Notes: generated by a model not told the origin, from the letters alone. Shown: positions 12,949-27,130, counted from the first letter of the stretch. The stretch: 64,000 bases of DNA from Chamaea fasciata (GCA_029207755.1 JARCOQ010000008.1:30540521-30604520), one strand, 5' to 3'. Made by a program: numbers and translations.

Positions 12949-15900
12949 TATTCTCTCTCATTTCTCCACATGATACAGTGGACAAAATATTCTGTTTTTA
13001 AAATGCTGTTGCATTTTAAACGATGTAAATTCCTGACTGCATCAACAGGATTATTTATTCTTTTAGAAGCAGGCACAGATTTAGTGTCTTTACCAAAATG
13101 AGATACTGATTCCCATTATTTGTGGTTCAGTTATTTCCTTTGTCATTCTTTTCTCTCACTTATTTTATTCAAATAAACTACATCTATGTAAAAAGGTGAA
13201 TTACACTAATAAAAACTTTGAGTCCCAAAATGTTTGACTTTCTCACTCAGGATTCGCCTTTTCTCACATGAATAGTCCCATTTGACTCCAGCATTTTTAA
13301 TGCAAGTGTGTAGGAACACTGAATGTAAGGCAGGGAAGCACACTCAAACCCTGTCATTTGGGCACTGACACTGATAACTGACAGGCTTGTAGAATAAGGA
13401 AACAAAACTTGTAAACAAAAAAAAAAACCAACAAAAAAACCAACGCAGCTCCATTTCCATAATTGGCTAAGAAGCTGGGTGCAAAAGGTCAAAATCTAGA
13501 CAGAAAGAAGATTAATATTTTCTCTGTGTCCTTCTGTTGTCTGTATCACCTGGAGCAGGCAGACCTGGACTTTGTTACAGGTAAATAATTACAGTTGTAT
13601 CTGCCATAAATATCCACTTGAAGGGGCTACTGCAAAAAAATTGAGATTGTATCTCCAAGCAACTGTCAAATGGCTAGAATAAATTTAGAGGGCTTGAAAT
13701 ACTGATGTACACTTTCTATCATAGATATCTCTTGGTCTAGACTTTCAGGCTGCATTTTGACAGAACACATCAGATGACTGAGAAATTAGGGACTCAGGAC
13801 CAAAAAAATTACATAGTGTTGGCACTTGTGGTTTGTGTCTTCCTTACCTGTGGTACTAGCAAACAGGAAGTCATTGCTTCACAGCAAACCCAGAAATATT
13901 AACAGGACATATCCTTTCGCATTTTAAACGCAGAAGGCAATAAATCTTGGACCATGATGGCAAGCCTAAAGAGGTCACTGAGTAATGGTAAGCATAATAT
14001 CTGTACTTTTCAGTGCTACAATAAATCTGACAGTGGTCTTTTTTAAAGTTGGGATGCTTCTGTACAGACTGAAGATCAAAAGTTTCTTTGCCCCCCAAAA
14101 GGAAAAAAAAAGAAAAAAAAGCACACACATGCACTGCAATCACCTGTTTTTCATTTTACATATTTGGTGGAATAGAGAGTGAAAATAATATGCCTGTCTC
14201 TTTTAGTGTGGGTGATATTCTCATAAGCCCTGACTGAATGAGAAAAATCTGTCCCTTATTTAGAAGAATAGATAGGAAAGTCGTTCAAACTTTGAACTTC
14301 CTTGTGTATTTACCCCCCTTTCCTACTTTCCCAAGCATACATTAAAATATCATTATGGGGGTTCCTTCTCAGGCTGACCCAGAGGTTTTGATTTCAGTTT
14401 AGATAATGACTCCAGTGCAGGTAGCACTGACCTCCCTGCAGCCATATCTAACCATGCCTGTTTTCAGGGGTCATGCTATTCCTGCTCCAGAAAACTCCCC
14501 TCAATATTTCTTAGGTCAGATGAGATGTTCTTTGGGTTACAATCTAAGACATTAATACTTCAGAGCCTCCAGCCTGGAAACCTTTTCCTTAATGCATAAC
14601 ATATGTAGAAATATACTATTCCTTGGAATAAACATCCTGCAGACACTTAACAGTTCTACTACACAGATCTATTTCCACCTGCACTTGCAATGCTTTTGCT
14701 GTCCCCACCAAGGCTGAACTTTTAACAGCTAGGGGAAAAGGAAGTGGGAAATAGCATGCGTTGGATTTTTTCTTCATTTGTGTGTAGAATCATGGGTCTA
14801 GCCAAACTCCAGAGACTCTTCCTTCCGGGTAATTTCAAATACGAAGTATGCTGCTAAAATAAAGAAGAAGTGAAAGGATGGGAACTCTTAAAAAAGACAG
14901 ACACATAACGTCTTGTAATGAACCCTCTTCTCTTCACATTTGCCACTTGCCATGGCTCCTCCCTGAGCCATGACTTCCCTAGCTTGCAAGTCAGGCCACG
15001 TGTTATCGCTTAGCAGACTGAGATAATCAAATCAAGAATAATAGACCAGCATTATTTGGCCAGGCAAGCTGAGAAATGAAGCATCACTGAGCTACCCTCT
15101 GCAGCAGGCAGGAGTAAGAGGACAAGAAACCCAGCAGTAGAAATCCACCCTAGGACCAGCTCTGTGCCCTGGTGCTGGGTGTTTGTCAGCATGTCTGAAG
15201 CAGAGCTGCAGCCTGTTACCTCTCAAGCCTCTGCCTCACCACCTGTGAGACTGAGAGTGCATAAAGGTGTGGTAGAGAGTTCTGTCTGCAGCCCACACAT
15301 AGACTTCAGGAACTATTTATACTGCTTGTTTATATTATTCTTTTCCCACTTTCTCTGTTATGGCAAGCAGAAGTCACTTGTAGGGAGCCATCGGGGTAAA
15401 AAGATCTCACCAGAGGAAGCTCCAGCATTTTGCTGTGGGTCATTTCTCACACTGATGTCAAAGCAAACCTCTAAAGATTGCTGAGCATCGTGCCCTCCTC
15501 ACTGTCCATGTTCCCCACAGACCAGTCATCACTTCGCCTACTCCAAAACATCTGCTTCTCCCACCTCTCTGCTAGTGATACAAATGATAGTTTTTCAATC
15601 TTCCAGCAATTATCTTAGCCCTTTTTCTCATGTTACCATTTCAGTGCAGCAGGAGCTCCCTGGGAACAACTACTGTGCCACTAAATCTGTCCTCATGACA
15701 CTTTACTGTCTACAGATGGTGTGAGATTGACTTTGCTTTCCAAAGTGCGAATTTAATCCTTGGTAAATTGTTTTGATTGCATCTGTGAAGTACATCCATT
15801 ATTCTATAACTAAGGATAGAGTGTAGATTTATATATTGCCTGACTTTATGGCCTAAATTCACAACTGGACATTAACAAAATATTGTAATACTACTGGCTT

Positions 15901-18580
15901 TGACACTGGTCAAATAACCCCTTCAAAATGCACTGGTATCAAGGGAAAGCTTCCCCTGAGCATTACATGAGGTGAGTAGATTCTTGATCAGAGTGGTGAT
16001 CTAAATTAGTATGATTTTTTATGCATATGAATTTAGGTTGACTGAGTTTGCACATTCCACTTTTGGTCCTGCAAAATAGAGGGACAGTTCTTTTTCCCAC
16101 AAAGCAGGGATTGTGTCTCCAAAACCTCATGGAATGCAAGGTTGTGGAGCCTGCAATCAGATGTTTAGAGATTCCTAAGTCAGGTAGAAAGTTTTGCAGC
16201 TTCTGTTTGCATTGCATTTTGAAAAGGGCATGATTAATTCAGTCCAGGACCACAATGAAGGTTAGTAACATCGTAGCTGAAAATACATGAATTATTCCAA
16301 ACCTCCTGAACTCTATTATTCAGGAATATCTCCAACTAGTAGATGTAAACAAGCTAACAGGCTTGCTTTCCCCTCTCTCTTGGTATGAGTGATATGCCAG
16401 TATAATGCATGAATACCAGTGTAGCACAAGATAAAAACAGGCCCAGCTGCAGCTCTTTATTTAGATTTGCCAGGCAGCAAGGTGGCAGATTTAATTCTAT
16501 CACCAACAGTGAGGCTCATACAATGAGTGCAAGGAAAAGCAACCGAAATATACATAAAACCAAGCCACTGTGAAAATGCTATTTCTGTGTTGTTTTCCAA
16601 TTCAGAAAGTTTGGAGTCCTTCTATGTGATTTAGGTCTTTATGTAAGAAATGGGGAGAGCAGAGGAAGTCTTGGTCCAAACATGCAGCTGATGTAGGTCA
16701 TTAGCACCTATGGACATGTAAATGTCAACAGGTTATCAAATTACATATCTAAATTCTGCCTGAGGGTAGTATGTTAGCAACAGAATTACATTAGTCCAAA
16801 GTAAATCTATCTATATATACGTATTTTTTGACACTGTGCGTGCTTTTCTAAAACAAACACGGCACAAAGCCAATTTTACTTTCTACAGAGAAGTCTTCCA
16901 TTGTAGGACAAAGACAAAATGCAGCCTGAGAGCCCCCTCTGAACATTGCTGTTCTTACCTGGGATTTGCAGAGCTGCCTTAACAGCACTTTACAAGCAAG
17001 TTCTTATGACAAAAGCTTTTAGAATTCACACAGGGATGTTCACCCAGAACTCCAAAACACTTTGTCATCACGAGTTGTACTATTTTACAAGGCAGAAACT
17101 AATGGAAATAAAATTCAAGATCTATACCTATAGTTGTACAGTAAGCTGATAACTGAATTTGGAAAAAGTCCCATTTCCCAATTCGGGGCTGTTTCACAAG
17201 CTCTCTGTGAAGGGAGGAAAAGGAACTTTTTGTGTTTCTGCACTGAGCAAATTTTTTGTCTTTGAATAGCTACAAAGTACACTTAGGGGAAAGCTGGCAA
17301 AAATACAAGCACTGAAGTGGTCACTACCTAGTGCACTCAAATAAATACTATTCCTGTTCAGTAAATTAGCACATTTATGAGTTATATACTTTGTCAGCAC
17401 TTTTTCTTAGCGTGCGTAGACCAGATTTCCACTACATCATTCAGAGGTTAGCAGGGAACAAAATTAAACCCTCAGAGTTTTCACCACTGTACAACCTGCA
17501 AAGTCATTTTTCAATGCACTTAACAGGTTATCTTGGAAAAGTCTAATAAATGGCGAGCGTTGCCTTTGACTTTCCCTTAGCAGAACTCATTGTTCATCTA
17601 ATTTTTGCAACAGATTTCCTACCTCATTTAAAACTTCAGCTCGAAGTGCTTTCCTGTTACATATTGCAAACAGACATATACAGTGACTCAGAAGTTTGGA
17701 TCGGGTTGTGTAGTCAATATAGCTTTTGGCAAAAGACTGGGAAGCCTTCTTCTGGCTGAAAGCTAAGAATGATAAAAATAGATCCTGATTTTACAGTTGC
17801 AGTGACAAACCGGCTTCCAAAAGCTTCACAACAGCACAAAGGGAGCAAACTGGCAAAAGGGAAGTGAGCTGGAAAGACATATATTTTTCCCCAACAAGAC
17901 TCAAATTCACCATCTTTTGTGGTTTACAATGATCTTATATCATCGCACATGGCATGTGCTGCACAATGACAACCCAGAAGTCAGCTTAGCTTGCAAGCAG
18001 TCATTCTCTTCCAAAGCTTTTCTGTGAGCTCAACACATTTAATTCACAATCACTTTCAGAGCTTATACAACCCTATAAAATAACCAAGTCTCCTGAATCA
18101 TCTCTTACCTACAAGATATAATTTTATTCTATTTCATATGATTTCATTATCTTATTTTTGTCACTTGATCTCATTTTTCTTGGGGTTCTAAAGGATTTAA
18201 CAACGAGTGATAAGAATGAGATTATCAGCACAAAAATATACAATAATTAAATGTCAGTCATGTCTGTGACAGAACAAATGCAATTCTGTATCTCACTACT
18301 TCTGGTGCTGGCTAGTGCAATACTCATTAAATATTTTAACCGTTAATACTGATAGTTTTGCAGTTATTTCAAACAGATGAAATACAGTTTGCTTACCTAC
18401 CCTTCATTCTTCCTCCTCTGCAAATAAGTTTTTTCCAGTGAAAGATTAGCATAGTTGGTACCAGGAATTTCAAATGGGATTGTTTATGCATCAAAGAGTA
18501 AGTATTAATAACAAAAATGCACTCACAGTATGATTGCTTTGTGATGATTAGAATATAAATTGTTGGTTCTATATATACAG

Positions 18581-18594
18581 ACACACACACACAC
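18581..18594. repeat. (AC)7 microsatellite
   Basis: Seven uninterrupted AC units follow an AT-rich lead-in (ATATATACAG). It lies at the lower edge of the exon-like frame on the minus strand. Confidence 0.9.
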
Positions 18595-18596
18595 TG

Positions 18597-18749
18597 AATT
18601 ATGTGCCTCGCCTTGGTATGTCTCTTGCATTCCTCTAACATCTGATAGTCAGATGCCACGTCACACACAAACTTGTCAACTTCTTTTATCACTAAAAACT
18701 TTGTCTGTGGTGTTGCAGGAGCTGACAACCCAGCACACTCAGAATCCAC
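18597..18749 (-). other. Exon-like open frame, unconfirmed
   Basis: On the minus strand an acceptor-like site, TGTGTTTTCAG, ends at plus position 18750, and the frame then stays open through about 50 codons to the AC repeat at 18594. The peptide in that span is mixed and protein-like, for example TKFLVIKEVDKFVCDVASDY. I recognise no family. The donor side is poor: only GT of the TG repeat follows, so a complete exon is not shown. The frame runs on to 146 codons in all, with the lower part looking random. Chance or an eroded coding relic are both possible. Confidence 0.15.
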
Positions 18750-19161
18750 CTGAAAACACATCACCCAGAGAAATATTTTGCACTCACAGGGGTGGAGGGG
18801 AAGGAGGCAGCCTCTGCCCCAGGATTCAAGCAAGCAAAGGCATTAACTTCACTCAGAAAGTAGTTTTCTTGTTGTTGATGATGAAAGGTACATGCTAAGC
18901 AATAAATTGAGCACAGTCAGTGGTGGACAGAAATTCCTTTCCGCAGGCTCCGCTCCACCACGTATGAGTTATGGGATCATCTCTAACTTGTGAAAATAAC
19001 TCACATATCACACTCTCCCCATTGCCACGCTTCTTGCTACTCCTGCCTGTGGAGCTGGTGCAAAAGCATTGGAGCTGGACAAGGATGGAGGAGTCTGAGG
19101 CTCCATTTAGCAAAGGAGTCCTATGGCAACTCTATCAGGCTCGTGAAGTGTCAGATGTTGA

Positions 19162-19195
19162 AGGGCCAGACTCTGCTTCTCCAACTGCGCCCTGT
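19162..19195. repeat. Possible palindromic-repeat fragment
   Basis: AGGGCCAGACTCTGCTTCTC at 19162-19181 resembles the terminal part of the GGGCCAGATTCTGC palindromic family. No matching opposite terminus is visible nearby, so only a fragment would remain. Confidence 0.3.
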
Positions 19196-20053
19196 CATTC
19201 CTGCCCTTCAGCTAAGGGCAAGATGCTCTTGATCACAACACCACATGGTTTTACAGGACTGGGGAGGGCCTGAAACCACACCTGTGCTGTGGCCCTTGTC
19301 CAAAGCCCCACCAACCTCTGGAGGAAAAGAGATTTTCCCAGGAATACAGTGAGCAAAACAGTCAGACAAACAAGCAGCTGACCGTGAAAGCTGTGGGAAT
19401 AAATAACACAGTGTTAAGCACAGGCTAGGCTAAGCATGTGAACCTCCAGTCAAAGTTCTGACCTCAGCTTTTGCAGACATACCCAGGCTCACTTCAATTG
19501 CCTGGTTTGCAGGCTGGAAGAAAAGCAGCTTCTGGAGCACAGAGCCCAGGGCAGGTTGCAAATACCCCATGGCTTGGCTGGGCAGCATGGAGCTCTCTGT
19601 TGCTGCAGGGTTGGACCTGCCCTGCAGGCAAAATAAATCTACCTGGCCCATTAGGAATTAAACAGCTGAAATGGAGCAGTGAGGAACTGCACTGAAAAGA
19701 AAACTGTCCCTCTGGACTTGGTAATGTGGGCAACTGCCCCGTGTGTCCCCACGATGGCTGGGCTGGCTTTGATCACTTACGCTGCTATTCAGCAGCTCCA
19801 GCAGCCAGTGTATAATATCCTTCTCTCTCCTTTAATAGGAAAGGGCTGCCTTTATCCACAAGGCAGAATCATGCTTATTATCATGTTAATTAATACATTT
19901 CTAATGAGAAGCCTTTTCTTCCGTTTATACAGAGCCCAACTGAAAATTGAAATGATTTTGCTAATTTAAAAAGAAATTATTTAAAAAATAAGCAAGGAAA
20001 AAAAACTTCAAAGAGACAAACAAAAGGAAAAATACTGGCGCTAATGAAATGTT

Positions 20054-20219
20054 GGTTAATTATCCTTTTGTTCACCCTTTTATATCTTTCCCCCATTCTT
20101 AATTGTCTCATCTAATTAGATTATAACTATTTACAACAGGAATTATATTCTACTCTGTATTGCATATGGGGTCTTCGTAATATAATGCAAACATAATCTA
20201 CTAATAATAATTAATTAAG
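20054..20219. promoter_or_regulatory. Homeodomain-motif-rich AT segment, candidate enhancer
   Basis: Several TAAT-core sites fall within 170 bp: GGTTAATTATCC (20054-20065), TCTAATTAGATTA (20111-20123) and TAATTAATTAAG (20208-20219). Between them are AATGCAAA and GCATATG. The segment is not simple-sequence repeat. In developmental loci such clusters are typical of conserved non-coding elements bound by homeodomain and POU factors. Conservation cannot be judged from one sequence, and AT-rich DNA yields such words easily. Confidence 0.25.
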
Positions 20220-21640
20220 AACTTTCTTTTGCAGTGTTTTTTGCAAGCCAGGGAGCCTAGCATGGGTGCAGCATTCAAGTGTCATTGATTTCTAGGCTTG
20301 GCTTTATCAATGATAAAGGAAAAGATCTCAGGATTTTGCAGACTTGGTTATTTTTACTCATCCTGTGCCTGGCCAGCTTCCTAATGCCCTGGATCACTGT
20401 TCTCAGAGCTAAGATCATCGCCTGAAAGCAATTATTCTCTTTGGTATTTGCAAAAGGAAACATGTGGCATTAGGCAGAAATAGCTGTCACCTTTAGGAGG
20501 TCTGTTCCTCTCCCTTCCAAGGCTGTCCAAGAAAAGGTTGGTCTGCCTGGTCTCGACATCACCAATTCCTTTTTAGGGTCCAAGAGAAGAACAGTGAAGC
20601 ATTTCCATTTGTGGTGGTGCTGAAGTCCTCTGCACTTATAGCTTCTTCTAGGAAGGTCAGCAGTCCCTCCACAGTCCCCAGAATCCTTCCTCTGGGCTTC
20701 TCTGTGTCATATAATATCCTTGTTAAGTAACTGCATAAATTATTCTTTTTCATTAGAGTATGACAGGGATGCTTCAGGAGAGGCTGAGGGCTCACTGAGA
20801 TTGTGGCTCCGCACACTCAAGAGTCAGAAGTTTTCAAGAGCTAACAGAAGACAGATAACAACATTTCCCTTCTGCCACCTGTTAATTCTTTCTAACAGAT
20901 GGAGAACTGGAGAGTGGAGAGATTAAAAGCCCTGGTACAGGAAACCATATTTTTTTTGAGACAGTGCCTAAACACATGCTCCTGCAAGCACAGGCTTCTG
21001 TCCCAGTGAAGTAGAGCCCATGCTTATAAAGTTTTCTGACCCAGGATCTAAGTTACTCTTTTAGACTCATAAAAGCAGTGGAACAAGCTGCCCTCAAGAT
21101 CCCCAGTTCACATGGTAGCCTTGGTCATATCTTCACAGAGTCTGTTTCCAAAACTGTAGCTCTGAAGAGAGCTGATAACCCCTTTGGCTCTCCAACTGGA
21201 GGCTGCAGCCAAATCTTTGTGTCAGTTATTTAGAGAGAAAGGTTGCTTCCGGTTTGGGTACAAGTTCCAGATGCAAAATCAGGTAAAGGTAAAAAAATCA
21301 GAAAGAGGAACTAAAGGCTTTACATTTCAAGTCTCCTGCAGTTTCACCTGCTTTAAATAAGAAAACAATGGCATTTACTTGTGTTTATAATGTTAGTCAG
21401 AAGAGAATCAGATCTATCAACAGCTACAGTGCAAACTTTTGTGGTGCTTCTACACATTTTAGCATTTCATACCTTATGTATTTACAATGAAAATGATAAA
21501 ACTTTCAGGGTTGGATACTAAATCTGTGTGACTTCACAATATATCATTGGCTTAGGAGGCAAAGTATTGCTTGTGAAGCTGAAAAAGGCAGTCTTGAAAT
21601 AAACTAAAATTAGGGAGAGGTTTGCCAAAAACTTCTTTAA

Positions 21641-21690
21641 TCTTGGCCAACACCCTTAATTGCTCTGTGCCTCAGTATTCCTGAGCATTC
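21641..21690 (-). mobile_element. MIR-like SINE fragment
   Basis: The string TTGGCCAACACCCTTAATTG followed by CTCTGTGCCTCAGTATTCCT matches, base by base with a few changes, the reverse complement of the MIR SINE core as I remember it (ACCTTGGGCAAGTCACTTAA, then CTCTGTGCCTCAGTTTCC). Only about 50 bp are recognisable. MIR elements are very old tRNA-derived CORE-SINEs shared across amniotes, so heavy erosion is expected. Confidence 0.5.
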
Positions 21691-24600
21691 CTCATGTTTA
21701 GGAAAATTATCCTCTTTTCTTCCCAGGCACTGATTGCCTTGCCTACTTAACTTACTTTTAAAAACACAAAGGTGATGTCTTACAATCCCTTTCCTACCTA
21801 TCTCAGCCCTTGCAGAATGGCCCCTACTGCAGCTCTGCCAGAGATCTGGAAGCTCATGACAGCTTCATGTCAAATCAGCCAGTAAATTCTGGATAGTTCC
21901 CATAAAAGCTTGTCCTACAGGCTCTTGTAGTATGATAAACAACTAATGAACGCATTTCAGCTACTACAAAAATAATCCGCAAACCCTCCTATGCAGCTAC
22001 AAAGAGATTTTAAACTGAGATAGGGAATGCCACAGCTTGTACCTGGGCCCTTCTAGATGTGCTACCTTGTTCTCTGCTACTCACACGTGCAGAGGTGAGG
22101 CCTTCACACCTCCTTGATGGTCTATTCCTCTTTCTCTGGAGCAGATGGTGCCTGGAGAAAAGGGTGTTTGCCACACTGCCCCCCACAAAAGTGGTATCAC
22201 ATTTGCAGGGGACTTTCATTTACCGCAGCTGTAAGATTAGCAGAAAATGACTTTCACCTTTATTTCCATAAAGTCTCTGTATACCACAGTATGTACACTT
22301 GAAAAATTAAAAGCACTAAAGAAATTTTTAAATGAACCTTCACCCAAGTACTGGAAAAATAATGTGATGTGAAAGATAAAGTGTCAAACAGCACACTAAC
22401 GGGAAAACCCTTCAGTTACCAAACAAATGCTCTTTAGGTCCATATTCCATTAAAACCTGTGTCTGCTTCCATAAAGGATGCTTTGCTATCACATGCAAAT
22501 TCCTCATTTTTAAATGAAAGTTTTATATAACCTGCCTATTTGGCTTTTGTTAGTCATGCTACAAAGACTTAGAAGCTTTGAAGATTGTCTTAACTAAATA
22601 GAGCCACAAGAACAACAATGCACTTTCTTCCAGTCACTGCTCAGGCTTCTAAAGAGCAGCTAATAATGTGGATTTTAAAGTGCAAAAGGCAACATAAAAA
22701 TATTTAATAGTAGAACTAACAGCACAGCATACCTTCTGCAGAAACCTGTCTGCTTTACTTTCCTTTTATCAATATTGCCAAGAAAGTAAATTTGTCACTG
22801 TACAGTTGAGAATCTTTCAAAGATCCACTTTAATGTTTCACGCTACGTTTGCAAAACAAGAGTAATAAAAATAATGACACCATTATTACTCTTCCCTCTT
22901 TGTTTTCAGTTCATCACTTGCATATTTGAATAATGAATTATATTCACATTATCTCTACACTTTTGCTCTTGACTTCCTCTGCTGGCTGAAAGTAAAGCTA
23001 TTATCCAGTTGTCAGCTCTGAAGAGCCATTCAACAAAGCAGCCAATGGTCCTGACATGTAGATATACTACTATGCAAAATTATCTGGAGTACAATTTCAA
23101 GCTATATATGAGAAAATTACCAGCCAGCATAAAAATGAATCTTCAGCTGAGGTGAAATATTAAAAATTTCATCAGGGCCACTTTAGAACATAAATAAGTA
23201 GACAACAGAATTAGTTGTGAATTAGGCACAAAAGGCTAATTAACACTATTGTATCATCTTGATTGTCTTAAAGTCTATTAAGTCACTATTTTATTGTCTG
23301 AATCTCTGAACCTTACAGGAAAAATAGAACCTTCTTCTATTAAGAGGCCCCTCTTCATTCTCAGATCTGCAGCTTTTGACTGAATTTCATTAAGATTCAT
23401 TCCAGTAACCAATACTTTGCGCAAGTAATTTCCTGATGAAGGAATGATTGTTTGTATCATTTGATTTATACAGCTTTTTTATTAAGTGCCATGTTAAATT
23501 ATAAACAAATCATATAAAACGAAACCCACACAATTTTCCTTTAGTGTCACATCCCTTCTCGTAATTATAAATATAACTGGTGCTTCAGATGAATCAGATT
23601 TTCATAATGCAGTGGAGGGGCAAACCCAGCTTAGCAGCAAACATTCTCAAGGGCAAGGACTTCTCTTCATGCTCAACTGTTTTTGTCAGGAAAGAATAAC
23701 TGAGGCTGGGAAGGTGAGGAGGTGCCCTCTACCAGACAGAAAATGATGTCCCTGAGATGACATTAAACAAAGAGGTACAAGAACAGACAGGAAATCAGAG
23801 CAAGATACTGTGTTTGCTTTTAAGAATTGTCTAAGAGAAGAGCAGCTGCTGCCTCCATGGTCAACCTTTATTCTTCTGAATCATCTGCCTCAATCCCATT
23901 TCTACCCATTAGAGCTGCTCCTGTTGGCAGCACTGTATGGGAAATTGTCTTCAGACTTTTGAAAGGGAAGAGACAAAGCCCCAACTCATCTTCATTGCCA
24001 TACAACATGAAAATAACTGGTTCTCCATAAAGAGTGCAAAATGTGCCCCATGGATCTCCTTTGGGGGTGTCTTGAAGCACATCAACTTACATTGAAATTC
24101 AGAGAGGGTTGCAATGATTTGAAATGCGTTTTCATGGATTACAGCTTCTGAAAATTTACATCTAGAAGAATTTTAGCTCTTTACTAACACTGTTTCATCT
24201 CAGAATATCACTTAGTGTAACTTAAAACTGTAATTACCTCCCTTTGGCATTGATGTGTAAGCCAGCAGAAGAAATAATTTACCTAAGAACATGTAATGAG
24301 GATAATAGTTCATCCAAAATTCTCAAACATGTCCTCATTTTCTTCCTGGAAGTCTTGTTCTTATGGGATTAGAGGGCAGTAGCCATTCCTGGATACCCAG
24401 CAACCTGGCAGTAGTAAAAGTACCTCTTTTTGGTCTGTGGACATCAGCAAGTCCTGGACAGAGGAACATGTTCCCCATATCAATTGTATGGTGCAGGCAA
24501 AAGGAGTTGGACGTGTTCATGAATGTGCCAAGAAATGTCGACACATGCACAATAACCCCGACATGCCTGGCTTACTGCACACTGGGAATCCATCTCATAA

Positions 24601-25654
24601 TGCATGCATGCATATTTCTGCCTGGGAAATCATGGAGAGCAGCATGGCAACCCTACACAGAAAGTCCTCTTTGAAAGCCATGCTCTCCAGCCAATGTTTA
24701 ATTCATTAGGTCAGCCTTCCTTAATCAGTGATCAGAACTGTTTAGCTCATGATGCATTAGAAAGTCTAAGACACTCCTTCCTAAAAAACCAAATGTGCTA
24801 ATTCACGTTACAAAGAAGGAAACAAGATGAAGGATAATTGAGTAACACTCAAAGTTTATCTCAATTATTGTTTTTAAATGAAAATCACTCTGGCAATGCA
24901 ATTTTCATTGTGGACTTGTTTTTCAGCTATTATATGGGGCTAAGTGAAGAATAGAAGTTGAATAAAAATTAGGTTATCCTGATTCCTACTCTGCTGATCT
25001 GCTATGGACCATAGCACTGTCCACTGGTAGAAACTGCAGGCTCTGTTGTTGGCTAAAGCCTGCTCCCTCTCTCTCAGTGATCTACTCAGCGTGTTCTTCC
25101 ATCTACTCATGCTGTTCTGAAATCTCTGCTGTGCAAATGGTTAGACTACAAACACCCTGGCCCACGCTACATGATCACTCTGGCATGGATTGCTTGTCCC
25201 TCCAGCAGCATCTTTGTCCTTTAAAGTGTCTGAATGTGCAGATGTGTGTACACAGATGGATAAGAAACATCAGAGCAAGCACTTCTGCTCCCTTGGAAAC
25301 AGTAATCAAAGTTGGTTGGGATTGCCCCCATCTAACTCCAGCACTGAACTGACCCATCAGGAGAGTTCATACACACCTTAACCTAAAAAGCACCCTGGAA
25401 ACATCTTTTTCTGGACAGAAGAGGCAATGAGACAGTAAACTCAGCTGTAGTCACTTACAGCACAGATTTTTTGAGTTAGATGAGAAAATCCCACACTTAG
25501 CACCTACTTGTTACTACTTACACTTAGATATATGCTCAGATGTCCTTGGCACTGGGATTGAGGAGCTCTAGTATTGATTCCCTGCCTTCAAGGTTGTGAA
25601 AAAAGAGAGCTTAGAGCAGTCAGGGGATGTAGTACTGTAAAAAGAGGTTACCTG

Positions 25655-25800
25655 AGATCTGGGGCTTGTCTGGGAGCTACAAGGCTGATTTCCAAGTCCG
25701 CCTCACCACTGTCTTTCTGCAAGTGTCCTTGGCCATGCCATTTAATTCCTTATTCTTGGTTCCCAGCTTGCAAAGTGAAAGCATATAACTATTTCACATG
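25655..25800 (-). mobile_element. MIR-like SINE fragment
   Basis: On the plus strand the words GGCTGATTTCCAAGTCC, CACCACTGTCTTTCTGCAAG, GTCCTTGGCCATGCCATTTA and ATTCCTTATTCTTGGTTCCC follow in this order. This is the layout of a reversed MIR core: CCCAGCTCTGCCACTGAC, then GTGACCTTGGGCAAGTCACT, then CTCTGTGCCTCAGTTTCC. The element would therefore lie on the minus strand. The recognition is from memory; ends and target-site duplications are not determinable. Confidence 0.55.
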
Positions 25801-27064
25801 GATGTTACCAGAAAAAAATGTAGGGAAAAGAGCCCTGATGATATAATAATGATATAATAATGAGAATCAGACAAATGCCACTGATGTGGGAAAGAAAGAG
25901 GTTCAAAGGACATCAGAGCTATGCAGTCACATCAGAAATTAGAATATGGACATTTTTAATTTCAAAGGAAGCCCTTTGGGTCATTGACTATATACCATCT
26001 TACATTGTAAACATTTTTCCTTATATAAAGATTAAAGTGTATTCCCACTGTAATATAGTGTTTCTTATATTGAAGAGTATTACTTTGTTCTTTTCATGGC
26101 TAGGAGGTTTTGCTGTAATGTTTAATTAAATAAAACAGAAGATTTAATGATTAAAAAAGAAAAAAGACACAATTAATAAAAAATCTCAGACCAACAATAA
26201 CAAAGCAGGAACATATTTTCATTTAGACAGATGTGACAAGACTTACATTCAGATGCAATGTGCCTATAAATTTTAAATGGAGAAACAATTTTGGTCACAG
26301 CTGTCTTTGGAAGTCCAGAAATATTGAACACTAGCTTGACTACCCAGGAACATGAAATACAAACCTTTTTCTCCCACTGATCTCCCTTTCTAGTTAATTT
26401 CATTGCTGAGATCATTTGAGCCAGTTATTCCTCATCCAGACCCCAGTTTTTTCCAGAATATATGGAGCCAGAAGGACACATTTTAATACAAGAATCACAA
26501 CATAGGTAACAGAGTTCGGGTAGCTCTAACTTTTCAAAAGGATCTCTTCAGCCAAATCAACAGTACAAAGTCATTAGTCTGAATTTTTCTCTAGATATTG
26601 ACAGGTGGCAAAGTTGTTTATTAAACTTCTGTATCAACAAGTGAATACTTCTCTGAAGATATATAGTTTTTAATTTAGTGCTACAGGAAAAATCATGGGT
26701 TTCATATTGAGCAAGCAAATATTTTCATATTATTTTTCTTGTTTGTTTTTTTCAGTCAGTAAATCCAACCCCAAAGCAAACAAATGAAATCTCTAGGTTT
26801 TCCAGAAAATGCAAACTATGATACTAGGATGAAGCTGATAGTTATTGACACTTGCATTTCCCTAAATAATCCCCTGTCTTGCCTTTTGTGACAAAGTAAA
26901 ATGGAGAGGCATGGGAAGTGGTAAATGATGGAATTTGCACAAAACACCCTGCACCAGCCCAAACCCCAGGTTTATTATTGCTACATCTATTTCTTTCATC
27001 AGTGTAGTATGTGGTGGCTTCAAGCAAAGTCCAGAGCCCTGTTATGTTAAATTCTGTTTGGTCA

Positions 27065-27130
27065 AGAGACTGCCCAAGGAAGCTTCTGGCAGAGCCAGGA
27101 ACTGACCTCTATTCCCACCAACTTCCCCAG
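27065..27130 (+). mobile_element. MIR-like SINE fragment
   Basis: GAGACTGCCCAAGGAAGCTT is followed by CTGGCAGAGCCAGGAACTGA. This resembles the MIR segment reading TGACTTGCCCAAGGTCACAC, then GTGGCAGAGCCGGGATTCGA. The fragment is short and no other MIR part is evident, so this is a moderate call. Confidence 0.4.

Larger units (their letters stand above)
12000..20049. other. Non-genic stretch
   Basis: No gene is recognised. The stretch contains the ATGGGAGCAC cluster at 12873-12948, an (AC)7 run at 18581-18594, one weak exon-like frame on the minus strand and one palindromic-relic fragment. Around 18700-19700 the sequence is somewhat richer in GC than its surroundings and has more overlapping short frames, but none resembles a known protein. 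Confidence 0.65.

Noticed and set aside
20605..20626. REST/NRSF site, from GTGGTGCTGAA
   Set aside because: Only the right half-site matches; the left half of the 21-bp motif is absent.
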